Below are positions 7,910-14,552 of a DNA stretch of 15,941 bases, in pieces (positions within the stretch are counted from its first letter, which is position 1; every line of letters begins with the position of its first letter). This DNA is from an uncultured Rikenellaceae bacterium (lineage in GTDB: Bacteria > Bacteroidota > Bacteroidia > Bacteroidales > Rikenellaceae), in contig CASDWR010000125.1 in assembly GCA_949284665.1 (NCBI GenBank), forward strand, positions 1 through 15,941, given 5' to 3'. Made by a program: the position numbers and the translations under genes. The notes under the pieces are model-generated. The model did not search any database and was not told where the DNA came from. It saw only the letters and a program-made list of their open reading frames with translations.

Positions 7910-9135
7910 ACGAAATTGCCGCCCCCTACCCATATCCCTATTTGCGAGTCATACTTAAACGCGGCAAGGAAGAGTCGCTCAAACGCTTTCATCCCTGGGT
8001 GTTTTCCGGCGCTGTCGCAGCACTGGAGTATGAGGATACCCACGAAATAGCAGTCGGCGACATCGTGGATGTCTGCAATGATCGGGGTGAATTTCTGGCT
8101 CGCGGACACTATTGCGGCGGATCCATCGCCGTACGCATACTGACCTTCTCGCCAGAGGAGTATATCGATGGCAAGTGGTGGATCGAACGCATCGGTGCCG
8201 CTTACAAAGTGCGCCACGCACTGGGATTGACGGACAACAAACATACGACCTGCTACCGACTGGTACATGGAGAGGGTGACAACCTGCCGGGATTAATAAT
8301 CGACATCTATGACCAAACGGCTGTCGTACAATGCCATTCGACAGGCATGTTCCGCGAACGGATGGCAATTGCCGAAGCACTGCACACGGTATACGGCAAT
8401 CGACTCACCTCGGTCTACAACAAAAGTTCGCAAACACTGCCCCACGGTTCGGGCTTTGAAGAGACCGACGCCTACCTTTATGGGGCGACTGCCGAATGCG
8501 GAACAGTATTGGAAAACGGGCACCGTTTTACGGTCGACTGGAACGGCGGACAGAAAACGGGATTCTTTATCGATCAACGGGTCAATCGTGAACTGGTAAG
8601 CCACTATTCGGCAGGCCGCAGAGTGCTGAATACGTTCTGCTATACGGGAGGTTTTTCAGTCTATGCATTGGCCGGGGGTGCTGTTGAAGTCGTCTCGGTA
8701 GACAGTTCGGAAACTGCCGTAAAACTGGCTGAAGAAAATGTGAGGTTGAATTTTGGTCCGAATGCCCCTCACGAAAGCGTGGCAGCCGACACGTTCGACT
8801 ATCTCGATTCCACAAGCAAGCGGTTCGACCTGATCATTCTCGATCCACCGGCTTTCGCAAAACGGCACAAAGCAATCGGGAATGCCATTCAAGGATACAA
8901 ACGGCTCAACGCAAAAGCCTTATCGTTGATCGAAAAAGGGGGAATTCTCTTTACCTTCAGCTGTTCGCAAGCCGTAGACAAGGAGTTGTTTCGGACGACA
9001 GTCTTTACCGCCGCCGCCATCGCCGGGCGCAAAGTTCGCATTCTTCACCAGCTGACTCAACCGGCCGATCACCCGATCAACATCTACCATCCCGAAGGGG
9101 AGTACTTGAAGGGACTCGTTCTCTACGTCGAATAA
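7906..9135 (+). CDS. rlmI: Class I SAM-dependent rRNA large-subunit methyltransferase, RlmI-like
   Basis: The 409-residue protein fits the COG1092 family; E. coli RlmI (396 residues) makes 5-methylcytidine in 23S rRNA. An N-terminal PUA-like domain (YLRVILKRGKEESLKRFHPWVFSGAV) leads into a Rossmann methyltransferase domain with the SAM motif FCYTGGFSVYA (244-254), acidic VDSS, the catalytic-loop motif LDPPAFAK (Asp313-Phe317) and FSCSQ with Cys353. The frame is open well upstream, but only the ATG at 7906 gives a start at the PUA domain and it overlaps the exonuclease stop by 4 nt, indicating translational coupling. The exact target nucleotide is inferred from family. It is the last gene of the plus-strand run; no convincing terminator was found after it. 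Confidence 0.9.
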   Translation: MNEIAAPYPYPYLRVILKRGKEESLKRFHPWVFSGAVAALEYEDTHEIAVGDIVDVCNDRGEFLARGHYCGGSIAVRILTFSPEEYIDGKWWIERIGAAYKVRHALGLTDNKHTTCYRLVHGEGDNLPGLIIDIYDQTAVVQCHSTGMFRERMAIAEALHTVYGNRLTSVYNKSSQTLPHGSGFEETDAYLYGATAECGTVLENGHRFTVDWNGGQKTGFFIDQRVNRELVSHYSAGRRVLNTFCYTGGFSVYALAGGAVEVVSVDSSETAVKLAEENVRLNFGPNAPHESVAADTFDYLDSTSKRFDLIILDPPAFAKRHKAIGNAIQGYKRLNAKALSLIEKGGILFTFSCSQAVDKELFRTTVFTAAAIAGRKVRILHQLTQPADHPINIYHPEGEYLKGLVLYVE

Positions 9136-9189
9136 ATATCACACGGATTTCTGTCCGGTCCGAAAGGAGTGGCTGTTTCCCCTTAACAA

Positions 9190-9197
9190 TACCTTTG
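9190..9197 (+). promoter_or_regulatory. Orphan -7-like box in the convergent intergenic region
   Basis: TACCTTTG matches TAnnTTTG but has no -33 partner and no plausible plus-strand gene follows; the next gene is on the opposite strand. The 200-nt region 9136-9335 separates convergent genes, and I see no strong terminator or RNA structure in it. Confidence 0.15.
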
Positions 9198-9335
9198 CCA
9201 AACAGATACCGACAAGTCGATTCCTTGCAACCCTCGGACGTCCCTCCATCCAGACAACTCATATCTCACCGAATTCATTGTCCCAAAGCCATTCCGATAT
9301 TTTCTATGCACCCAGTCAGCAAGACAAGCCTTTTC

Positions 9336-10124
9336 TTATTCCATCGGCATGATACGCATCTCGACACCGCTTTCGGAAACCAGTTCCTGCAACAGATTCA
9401 AATCGGTTTGGTGTTCCACCATACCGTAGTGATAAGGATAAAATAGACGGGGCTTCATGACATTTACTACTTGTGCCGCCTGTTCTTCACTCATCGTGAA
9501 CGGCTGGTTTACAGGCAGAAAAGCCACATCAATCTCTTTAAGAGCCGCCATTTCGGGAGTGGGTTCGCTATCGCCGGCGACATAGATACGCGTCCCGCCG
9601 ATGGTCAACAGATACCCGTTATCACGTCCCGTGTGCGGATGGAATCCTTCATGTCCGGGAGTCGTATTATAAGCAGGAACCGCTATTACACTCATGTGGT
9701 CGTTTAAATGCAACGTATCACCGTTATACATCGCCTCGCACCGAGCAAGCACTTTCGAAACAGCCTCCGTACCGATCACCCTCGTCTCTTCCCCGCTTAA
9801 ATCGGATACTGCATTTACATCGAGGTGGTCATCGTGATGATGGGTAATCAGAATTACATCGGCCTTGGGTTCCGAAGCATAATCGGCAAATTGATTCACC
9901 GGATCGATGTACACATGTTGTCCGTCGTATTCGATTGCCAGACTCGCATGACCGTAAAAAGTAAACAATATTTTCCCTCCTTCGGCACTCGTCACCGAAT
10001 CGACAGCATATTTGTATTCCATATCCATTTTCATTGCCCCCACTTGTTTTTTATGCTCCATCCATTGTGCCAGTCCTACTACAACTGCCGCCAAAACAAT
10101 TGTCAGAATCACTTTCTTTCCCAT
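9336..10124 (-). CDS. Membrane-anchored metallo-beta-lactamase-fold hydrolase (UlaG-like)
   Basis: The 262-residue protein belongs to the metallo-beta-lactamase fold, UlaG/YtnP-like branch. A single hydrophobic segment (about residues 5-20, VILTIVLAAVVVGLAQW) at the N-terminus is an uncleaved signal or anchor, so the catalytic domain probably lies in the periplasm. The metal-binding motif THHHDDHLD gives His95, His97, Asp99 and His100; further ligands are expected in HPHTGRDNGYL, in AGDSE (Asp185) and in FYPYHYG (His232). YGHASLAIEYDG is the usual first beta hairpin. I chose the ATG at 10124; a GTG three codons upstream is also possible. It lies 129 nt downstream of the phosphatase gene on the same strand. 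Substrate is unknown: members act on lactones, phosphodiesters or N-acyl lipids. Confidence 0.88.
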   Translation of the reverse strand: MGKKVILTIVLAAVVVGLAQWMEHKKQVGAMKMDMEYKYAVDSVTSAEGGKILFTFYGHASLAIEYDGQHVYIDPVNQFADYASEPKADVILITHHHDDHLDVNAVSDLSGEETRVIGTEAVSKVLARCEAMYNGDTLHLNDHMSVIAVPAYNTTPGHEGFHPHTGRDNGYLLTIGGTRIYVAGDSEPTPEMAALKEIDVAFLPVNQPFTMSEEQAAQVVNVMKPRLFYPYHYGMVEHQTDLNLLQELVSESGVEMRIMPME

Positions 10125-10262
10125 AATCCCCACATTTTAATCCATCATGTTTCAATATCCAATGTATACACTTCTGCATTCTGTTTTCGGTCCATTCTCC
10201 GAACAAGCCGATTCTGCATTTCGACAATTCGGGGATTGCCAAGGGACACCCCTCATCGGAAA

Positions 10263-10910
10263 TCACAGATAGTCCGGAATCCGGTCCGGAGCATCGACTA
10301 TATGAGATGCTCCGGATTCCTCGAGTTCTTCTCTGCTTCGGAATCCCCATGTCACCCCGATCGATTCTATTCCGGCATTGCGTGCCGTCGTCACATCCAC
10401 TCCCGAATCACCCACATACAACACCTCTGAGGCTGCCGTCCCGGCTATCTCCAATATGTCCCATACCACCTGTGGATCGGGTTTTGGAGGTATCCCCTCA
10501 CGCTGACCGAAGACTGCCGAAAAATGGACCGACGAGAAAAAAGAAGAGATCAATTTTTTCGTGCCCGCATCATATTTGTTTGAGGCCACTGCAACCTTCA
10601 CTCCTCTATTTGCAAGTTCATCCAGCAGCTCAGGGATCCCGGGATAAGGGAGAGTCTCAAGATCGATATGCGCTTGATAATACTCCCTGAATATCTCGCG
10701 AGCATTCGCCACATAACCGGGGTCCCGCAAAGACTCGGGCAACGACCGCTCGACCAGCCTCGTAATACCGTTCCCCACAAACATACGATATTCATCCTTC
10801 GTATGTGCCGGGAGATTCAATCTCTTCAACATATAATCACAGGCAGCGGCAAGATCCCCGATCGTATCAAGCAGCGTACCGTCCAAATCGAATATTACCA
10901 GCTTTTTCAC
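10263..10910 (-). CDS. HAD superfamily phosphatase, phosphoglycolate phosphatase (Gph)-like
   Basis: The 215-residue protein is a subfamily I HAD hydrolase with an alpha-helical cap. Motif I is FDLDGTLLDT (nucleophile Asp8, acid/base Asp10), motif II is ASNK (Ser110), the motif III lysine is Lys143 in PPKPDP, and motif IV is VGDSGVD (Asp168, Asp172). These match Gph-type phosphatases, which remove phosphate from 2-phosphoglycolate formed during repair of oxidised DNA ends; related enzymes act on other small phosphates, so the substrate is inferred. Translation starts at GTG; no in-frame ATG fits upstream, and GGAAAG precedes it by a few bases. A good Bacteroidota promoter lies about 160 nt upstream. 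The 3' end of the coding region holds a perfect 11-bp inverted repeat. Confidence 0.9.
   Translation of the reverse strand: MKKLVIFDLDGTLLDTIGDLAAACDYMLKRLNLPAHTKDEYRMFVGNGITRLVERSLPESLRDPGYVANAREIFREYYQAHIDLETLPYPGIPELLDELANRGVKVAVASNKYDAGTKKLISSFFSSVHFSAVFGQREGIPPKPDPQVVWDILEIAGTAASEVLYVGDSGVDVTTARNAGIESIGVTWGFRSREELEESGASHIVDAPDRIPDYL
10285..10316 (-). repeat. 11-bp inverted repeat inside the 3' end of the HAD gene
   Basis: TCCGGAGCATC (10285-10295) is complementary to GATGCTCCGGA (10306-10316) across a 10-nt loop. It lies in coding sequence 22 nt before the stop. On the minus strand no T-run follows, so it is not a typical terminator. TCCGGA occurs again at 10273-10278 and GGAATCC flanks both sides. 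Confidence 0.4.
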
Positions 10911-11072
10911 CGTTTCTTTCCGTTTTGCATCATCAGAACCCGATATTCAGTCGGCAGTCCGAGGACGCAGACATCTCCCGACCCGACCTCACCATCCCGA
11001 TCAGCCTCCCGCTTTCCCTCATATATCCAAGTTTCCCGATAAGAGGTTCTCTTCCTCCCGAATCGAAGTTCA

Positions 11073-11103
11073 TAAAGGTAGCAATTTTCGACAAGTTTTC
11101 AAA
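11073..11103 (-). promoter_or_regulatory. Promoter for the HAD phosphatase gene (-33/-7)
   Basis: On the minus strand TTTG (11100-11103) is followed by exactly 19 nt and then TACCTTTA (11073-11080), one mismatch from TAnnTTTG. A transcript start near 11066 would leave a leader of about 155 nt, long for this group. Confidence 0.55.
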
Positions 11104-11193
11104 ACACCAGGCAAAAACCGGACACACGCATATGTTTCAATCCCACTCGAGAGAAAAAGTCTGCCACGATTCTCATAGGGCAAAACGACAAGA

Positions 11194-11216
11194 GGACAAC
11201 ACCGTACGTGTTGTCC
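11194..11216 (-). terminator. Terminator of the rplU-rpmA operon
   Basis: GGACAACAC and GTGTTGTCC form a perfect 9-bp stem around a 5-nt loop. Read on the minus strand it is followed by TCTTGTCGTTTT. It lies 30 nt after the rpmA stop. Confidence 0.7.
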
Positions 11217-11246
11217 CCCATCGTTACTGTTGCGCATCGATCCCGA

Positions 11247-11507
11247 CTATTCGGAGATCGGTGTTACACTGACATAAGACTTTCCCGACTGTTTTTTGCA
11301 AAAAGCGACCTTCCCGTCAACCAATGCGTACAACGTGTGGTCTTTCCCCATTCCCACGTTCTCGCCGGGATTATGTACGGTTCCTCTTTGACGCACGATA
11401 ATGTTGCCCGCTTTGGCGAATTCGCCGCCAAACAGTTTCACGCCGAGACGTTTGCTTTCCGACTCGCGGCCGTTCTTCGAACTACCTACTCCTTTCTTGT
11501 GTGCCAT
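11247..11507 (-). CDS. rpmA: 50S ribosomal protein bL27
   Basis: The 86-residue protein begins [19 protein letters not shown], continues with LGVKLFGGE and NIIVRQRGT, and has the [13 protein letters not shown] motif, all diagnostic of bL27. Its flexible N-terminus reaches toward the ribosomal peptidyl-transferase centre. The protein starts directly with MAHKK, without the cleaved N-terminal extension known in Firmicutes. It follows rplU after 18 nt in the usual bacterial rplU-rpmA order. The usual third partner, the GTPase Obg, is not adjacent here. Confidence 0.98.
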   Translation of the reverse strand: MAHKKGVGSSKNGRESESKRLGVKLFGGEFAKAGNIIVRQRGTVHNPGENVGMGKDHTLYALVDGKVAFCKKQSGKSYVSVTPISE

Positions 11508-11525
11508 CTCTTCTGAACTTTAACG

Positions 11526-11840
11526 TTATGCAACAACAATATCTTCTATAAGGATCTGGGTAAGACACTGTCTGTGACCGTTCTTTACCTTGTATCCCTT
11601 TCTGCGTTTTTTCTTAAACACAATCACTTTGTCATCTTTGAGGTGTTTGAGAATTTTCGCACTCACGGAAGCTCCTTTCACAACAGGTGAGCCTACCTTT
11701 ACCTGACCGTCGTTGTCTGTAAGCAGGACCTTGTCGAAACTCAAAGAGGAACCTTCGTCCCCCTGAAGACGGTGAACATAGAGTTTCCGACCCTTTTCAG
11801 CTTTGAATTGCTGACCTGCAATTTCTACGATTACGTACAT
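11526..11840 (-). CDS. rplU: 50S ribosomal protein bL21
   Basis: The 104-residue protein has the bL21 signature: MYVIVEIAGQQFK at the N-terminus, GSPVV and SAKILKH in the middle, and KKRRKGYKVKNGHRQ near the C-terminus, which contacts 23S rRNA. The frame is open 63 nt further upstream, but that extension would run into the promoter and is not bL21-like; the ATG at 11840 gives the standard N-terminus. It is the first gene of the rplU-rpmA operon, with a clear promoter about 33 nt upstream of the start. Confidence 0.98.
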   Translation of the reverse strand: MYVIVEIAGQQFKAEKGRKLYVHRLQGDEGSSLSFDKVLLTDNDGQVKVGSPVVKGASVSAKILKHLKDDKVIVFKKKRRKGYKVKNGHRQCLTQILIEDIVVA

Positions 11841-11872
11841 CGAATGAATAATGTTTACATAAATTCGGGCCA

Positions 11873-11904
11873 CAAAGATAAAGGATATTCCAAAAGAAAA
11901 CAAA
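11873..11904 (-). promoter_or_regulatory. rplU-rpmA promoter (-33/-7)
   Basis: On the minus strand TTTG (11901-11904), a 20-nt spacer and TATCTTTG (11873-11880) match the Bacteroidota sigma-ABfr promoter very well. The predicted start near 11866 gives a leader of about 26 nt. The -33 element begins only 8 nt after the stop codon of the SGNH gene. Confidence 0.8.
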
Positions 11905-11912
11905 TTTTCCGA

Positions 11913-13019
11913 CTATTTAATTCCGTATTTTTCCAAAATACGGAGAATCGGCGGCAACACATTGTCGATCAGTCTGTCAAACCCCAGGTCGTTGGGATGT
12001 GTCGTGTCGGCCGTAGCCTCCTTGTCGGTTCCGTATATATCCTTAATGTCGAGAAAATAGAGGTCGTCCACCTCTTTCATCAGACGTTCGAGGTTGTCGC
12101 TGGCCGTTTCCCGTCGTATCTCGGATGTTTTTCGGCGGGACGCGCTGAACTGATATTCGTTTTTTACCAGATCCTGAATAAAAATCATGGGAACCCCCGG
12201 ATGGGACTCGCGAATGGTCCGGACAAAATAATCGATCCAGTTGTCGATCTCCTCGGCGGTCGGGTTCGAAAAGGCGTCGAAGACAAACGCATCGGCCTCT
12301 ACATCCCGTAACATGTCCGCTAACTCGGGTTGCATTCTGCAATTGCCCGATGTCCCGAGATTGATGAAATCCATTCCCGTAAGTCGACTCATGCGTGCCG
12401 GGTATGCCAATCCGGCACGAGCTGCCGAATAACCGTGTGTAATGCTCGACCCGACTACAATAATCCGATGCCGAAACGGGTTAGCCAACGGCTCGATCAT
12501 GGACTCTCGATCCACGCCGACAAATACCTCCTCCAAGTTGCAGTTGATGGGCAGATAGAGCAAACATTCCTTCACGCCCTCATCCATATCTTCAATTACG
12601 GAACGAACATTTACCGTATCTCGCACGGAAGGCCGGCCGACACCGGCGAACAACCACTCCCCGTCATGTTTGATATAGAGGTCCATACCACGCTGGAGCA
12701 ATGCCGACGAATTGTCCCCGAGCGATCCCTGCCGCATCTTCCAACTGACAACGATATTGCGGCTGTCGGTCCGGAAGGCAACGGCAATCCCGGCCGCCTT
12801 GCGAAGCTGAAAGGCAATACCCTCATCAAAACCGGAATATTTTTCGAAATCAACCCTCTCATACGGATTCGGTGTTTCCATGATTTTCCCCAACAGGGTA
12901 AGGCTGCACGCATCCACCTGTTTGTATCGTCCATCCTTGTAATCGGTCCCTGCCTGAAGGAAATTCGGACACAATAAAGCAACAAAGGATAAGAGAAGTG
13001 CGATTCTGATCGGTTTCAT
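11913..13019 (-). CDS. Secreted SGNH/GDSL-type hydrolase with N-terminal GxDLY domain
   Basis: The 368-residue protein has a cleavable signal peptide (about residues 1-23, ending FLQA). An N-terminal beta domain carries GMDLYIKHDGEWLFAG (111-126), the signature of the GxDLY family, and is followed by an SGNH hydrolase domain. The nucleophile elbow is VGSSITHG, with Ser192 the probable nucleophile; LGTSGN (222-226) supplies oxyanion-hole residues and DTTHPND gives Asp338 and His341. These enzymes deacetylate or de-esterify carbohydrates or similar compounds; the substrate here is unknown. Location is periplasmic or secreted. Transcription is divergent from the receiver-like gene, with a TATCTTTG box upstream. 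A 9-bp hairpin overlaps the last codons. Confidence 0.88.
   Translation of the reverse strand: MKPIRIALLLSFVALLCPNFLQAGTDYKDGRYKQVDACSLTLLGKIMETPNPYERVDFEKYSGFDEGIAFQLRKAAGIAVAFRTDSRNIVVSWKMRQGSLGDNSSALLQRGMDLYIKHDGEWLFAGVGRPSVRDTVNVRSVIEDMDEGVKECLLYLPINCNLEEVFVGVDRESMIEPLANPFRHRIIVVGSSITHGYSAARAGLAYPARMSRLTGMDFINLGTSGNCRMQPELADMLRDVEADAFVFDAFSNPTAEEIDNWIDYFVRTIRESHPGVPMIFIQDLVKNEYQFSASRRKTSEIRRETASDNLERLMKEVDDLYFLDIKDIYGTDKEATADTTHPNDLGFDRLIDNVLPPILRILEKYGIK
11923..11943 (-). terminator. Possible terminator hairpin overlapping the 3' end of the SGNH gene
   Basis: CCGTATTTT (11923-11931) and AAAATACGG (11935-11943) form a perfect 9-bp stem with a 3-nt loop inside the last codons of the gene. 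The following bases (AATTAAATAG on the minus strand) are A/T-rich but not a T-run. It might end SGNH transcription before the rplU promoter; uncertain. Confidence 0.35.
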
Positions 13020-13090
13020 AGCTTTTCGGTATTAGTGATTCGATATTCAATTCAGCCAAAAAACTGTCCGGAAAAATATGGACATCTGAA

Positions 13091-13098
13091 CAAAGATA
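13091..13098 (-). promoter_or_regulatory. -7 box of the SGNH hydrolase promoter
   Basis: TATCTTTG on the minus strand is an exact -7 match, 71 nt before the ATG; the -33 position is poor. The predicted leader is about 65 nt. No comparable plus-strand box was found in 13020-13197 for the divergent receiver-like gene. Confidence 0.5.
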
Positions 13099-13197
13099 GC
13101 ATTTTTCGTTCTGAAATCACCGAATAAAGGCCAAAAAGTTTCTCTGGTGTGTAAATTGCCGATCCGTGGATGCAGATTTTAACAGCAACACGATCCG

Positions 13198-13569
13198 ATG
13201 CAAAAGATATTGATTGCCTCCCCGGACAAAGTCGTTCTTGACATCCTGCGACTCTCGGTATCGCCCATGGGCATCGAATACCGCACATCGGACAATGAGA
13301 AAGAGTTTGTGGAAAATTGTCTCGAAGACTGCTATGACCTGATCGTTACCCAATTCACGCATCCCTTTCTGAACGGGTTCGATCTGTCACGCAAAATGCG
13401 GCTCAAACACGGGCACAAACCGCCGGTGTTTCTTCTCTCACCCATTCTCTACGAGCAACACCTGTTGAGTCTGTACGAAAGCGGTGTCGATCAATACCTC
13501 ACGCTTCCGGTTGCACTGTCCCGTCTGGAGCGGAAAATACGTTCACAACTGAAAATCAAGGTCCGATGA
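13198..13569 (+). CDS. Stand-alone receiver-like protein lacking the phosphorylation residues (pseudo-receiver)
   Basis: The 123-residue protein aligns along its length with CheY-like receiver domains: KILIASPDK as beta-1, YDLIVTQFTHPFLNGFDL as the phospho-acceptor strand and loop, PVFLLSP as beta-4 and GVDQYLTLPVALSRL as beta-5. The key residues are changed: the acidic pair is Ser8-Pro9, the acceptor Asp is Gln52, and the conserved Lys is Leu103. Ser81 could stand in for the conserved Ser/Thr. It therefore probably cannot be phosphorylated and may act as a protein-protein interaction module. There is no DNA-binding or output domain. Its stop overlaps the next gene's start (ATGA at 13566-13569). 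Fold assignment is by eye; no histidine kinase is encoded nearby. Confidence 0.78.
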   Translation: MQKILIASPDKVVLDILRLSVSPMGIEYRTSDNEKEFVENCLEDCYDLIVTQFTHPFLNGFDLSRKMRLKHGHKPPVFLLSPILYEQHLLSLYESGVDQYLTLPVALSRLERKIRSQLKIKVR

Positions 13570-14552
13570 TCATCATTGCCATGCAGATATTCACCCTTTG
13601 CGCCCTGGGCATTATCCTGACCGTCTTGCTCACACTCGGATTCTCCCGGCTGTTTCAAGGAGAACGCAACCCGGACCGGCCTCTGCATAAAATTTATCTT
13701 CGGGAGCTGCATGCCTATTGTGCTCATGATTCCAAACGAAGGGAACCGCCTCATTTCCCCGGAATCGAATCGGGCAACATGCGCGAAGAACTGGCCATTA
13801 TGATCGCCGCACTCTTGCACGTAGTCTCCGATTACGACTCGAACAGGCTCCGTCGTATCGTAGAAGAAAACCGACTCGAAGAGGCTCTCCTTACCCATCT
13901 CCATTTGCACCGGGGTCCGGAACGAGCGGTACGCATGCACACATTACTCCATTTGCCCTTTTCTACCGAAACGTCGGCACGTCTCTCCCGACTAACATCC
14001 GACAGCGAACCGCATGTCGCATTTTATGCCCTGCTGGCTACCATCGGCACAGATTCCCGCAGGATCATCCCCGTACTCCGCAATTACCCTGCACTGCTGA
14101 CACCCGAACAAGCTGCAGACGTAGTACGCTACATGCAACGCAAACATTTGCAAATCGATTACAAACGGTTGCTTTCAGCACACAATGACAATCTCAACAT
14201 CCTCGGACTCTTCATTGTCGGTTCTTTCCACATCGACCAGGCACAAGAGATGGTTTACGGTTTGTTGCCGCATGAAAACCCGCGCGTAGAACAGATTGCT
14301 CTTTCAACAGCCGCTCTTTTAATGTGTCCGCTCAATCATCCCAATATCGTAGCCAGTATCAACCGGAAATCAGAAACGGAGCGACGTGATCTCTACCGTT
14401 CGTTTATCCGTGAGGGTTATTCACTCAAGGCTCTGCACGAATTGATCGAAACCGAACATAAACGAGGCAGCTCTCTCGACGGTTACATTTTGAAAACCAT
14501 TTCTTCGCGCAAACGCATTCTACACAAACATCCCGAACTCCAATCGCAATGA
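13566..14552 (+). CDS. Membrane-anchored alpha-helical protein, probably HEAT-like repeats
   Basis: The 328-residue protein has one N-terminal membrane segment (about residues 6-27) followed by a basic stretch and about 300 residues that appear almost wholly alpha-helical. Helical pairs about 30-35 residues apart (for example around REELAIMIAALLHVV, TLLHLPFSTETSARLSRL, HVAFYALLATIG, PRVEQIALSTAALL) suggest HEAT-like repeats, which serve as protein-binding scaffolds. No catalytic motif is seen. The ATG overlaps the preceding stop; an alternative Met five codons later (13581) is possible. Its own stop overlaps the next gene by ATGA (14549-14552). The tight coupling suggests the three proteins work as a complex at the inner membrane. 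The repeat assignment is tentative. Confidence 0.72.
   Translation: MIIIAMQIFTLCALGIILTVLLTLGFSRLFQGERNPDRPLHKIYLRELHAYCAHDSKRREPPHFPGIESGNMREELAIMIAALLHVVSDYDSNRLRRIVEENRLEEALLTHLHLHRGPERAVRMHTLLHLPFSTETSARLSRLTSDSEPHVAFYALLATIGTDSRRIIPVLRNYPALLTPEQAADVVRYMQRKHLQIDYKRLLSAHNDNLNILGLFIVGSFHIDQAQEMVYGLLPHENPRVEQIALSTAALLMCPLNHPNIVASINRKSETERRDLYRSFIREGYSLKALHELIETEHKRGSSLDGYILKTISSRKRILHKHPELQSQ

Larger units (their letters stand above)
10911..11246. other. 336-nt intergenic region between bL27 and the HAD gene
   Basis: No supported gene lies here. It holds the rplU-rpmA terminator (11194-11216), a minus-strand promoter (11073-11103), and a leader of roughly 155 nt before the HAD start. A 46-codon frame, ATG at 11073 to stop at 10933 on the minus strand, overlaps the -7 box and would not be intact in a transcript from that promoter, so I do not call it a gene. 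Confidence 0.6.

Noticed and set aside
9825..10430. 201-residue plus-strand open frame across the hydrolase/phosphatase junction
   Set aside because: It is antisense to two well-supported genes and rich in His, Ser and Arg, typical of a shadow frame.
10933..11073. 46-codon minus-strand frame ending 22 nt before the HAD start
   Set aside because: Its ATG overlaps the -7 box of the only promoter seen, so that promoter would not transcribe it whole; composition (Gly, Arg, Ser rich) is unremarkable and no family is recognised.
11841..11903. 21-residue N-terminal extension of bL21
   Set aside because: It would cover the promoter and lies outside the bL21 family; the standard N-terminus is MYVIVEIAGQQFK.
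12330..12977. 215-residue plus-strand open frame opposite the SGNH gene
   Set aside because: It mirrors a clear GxDLY/SGNH gene and has no recognisable domain.
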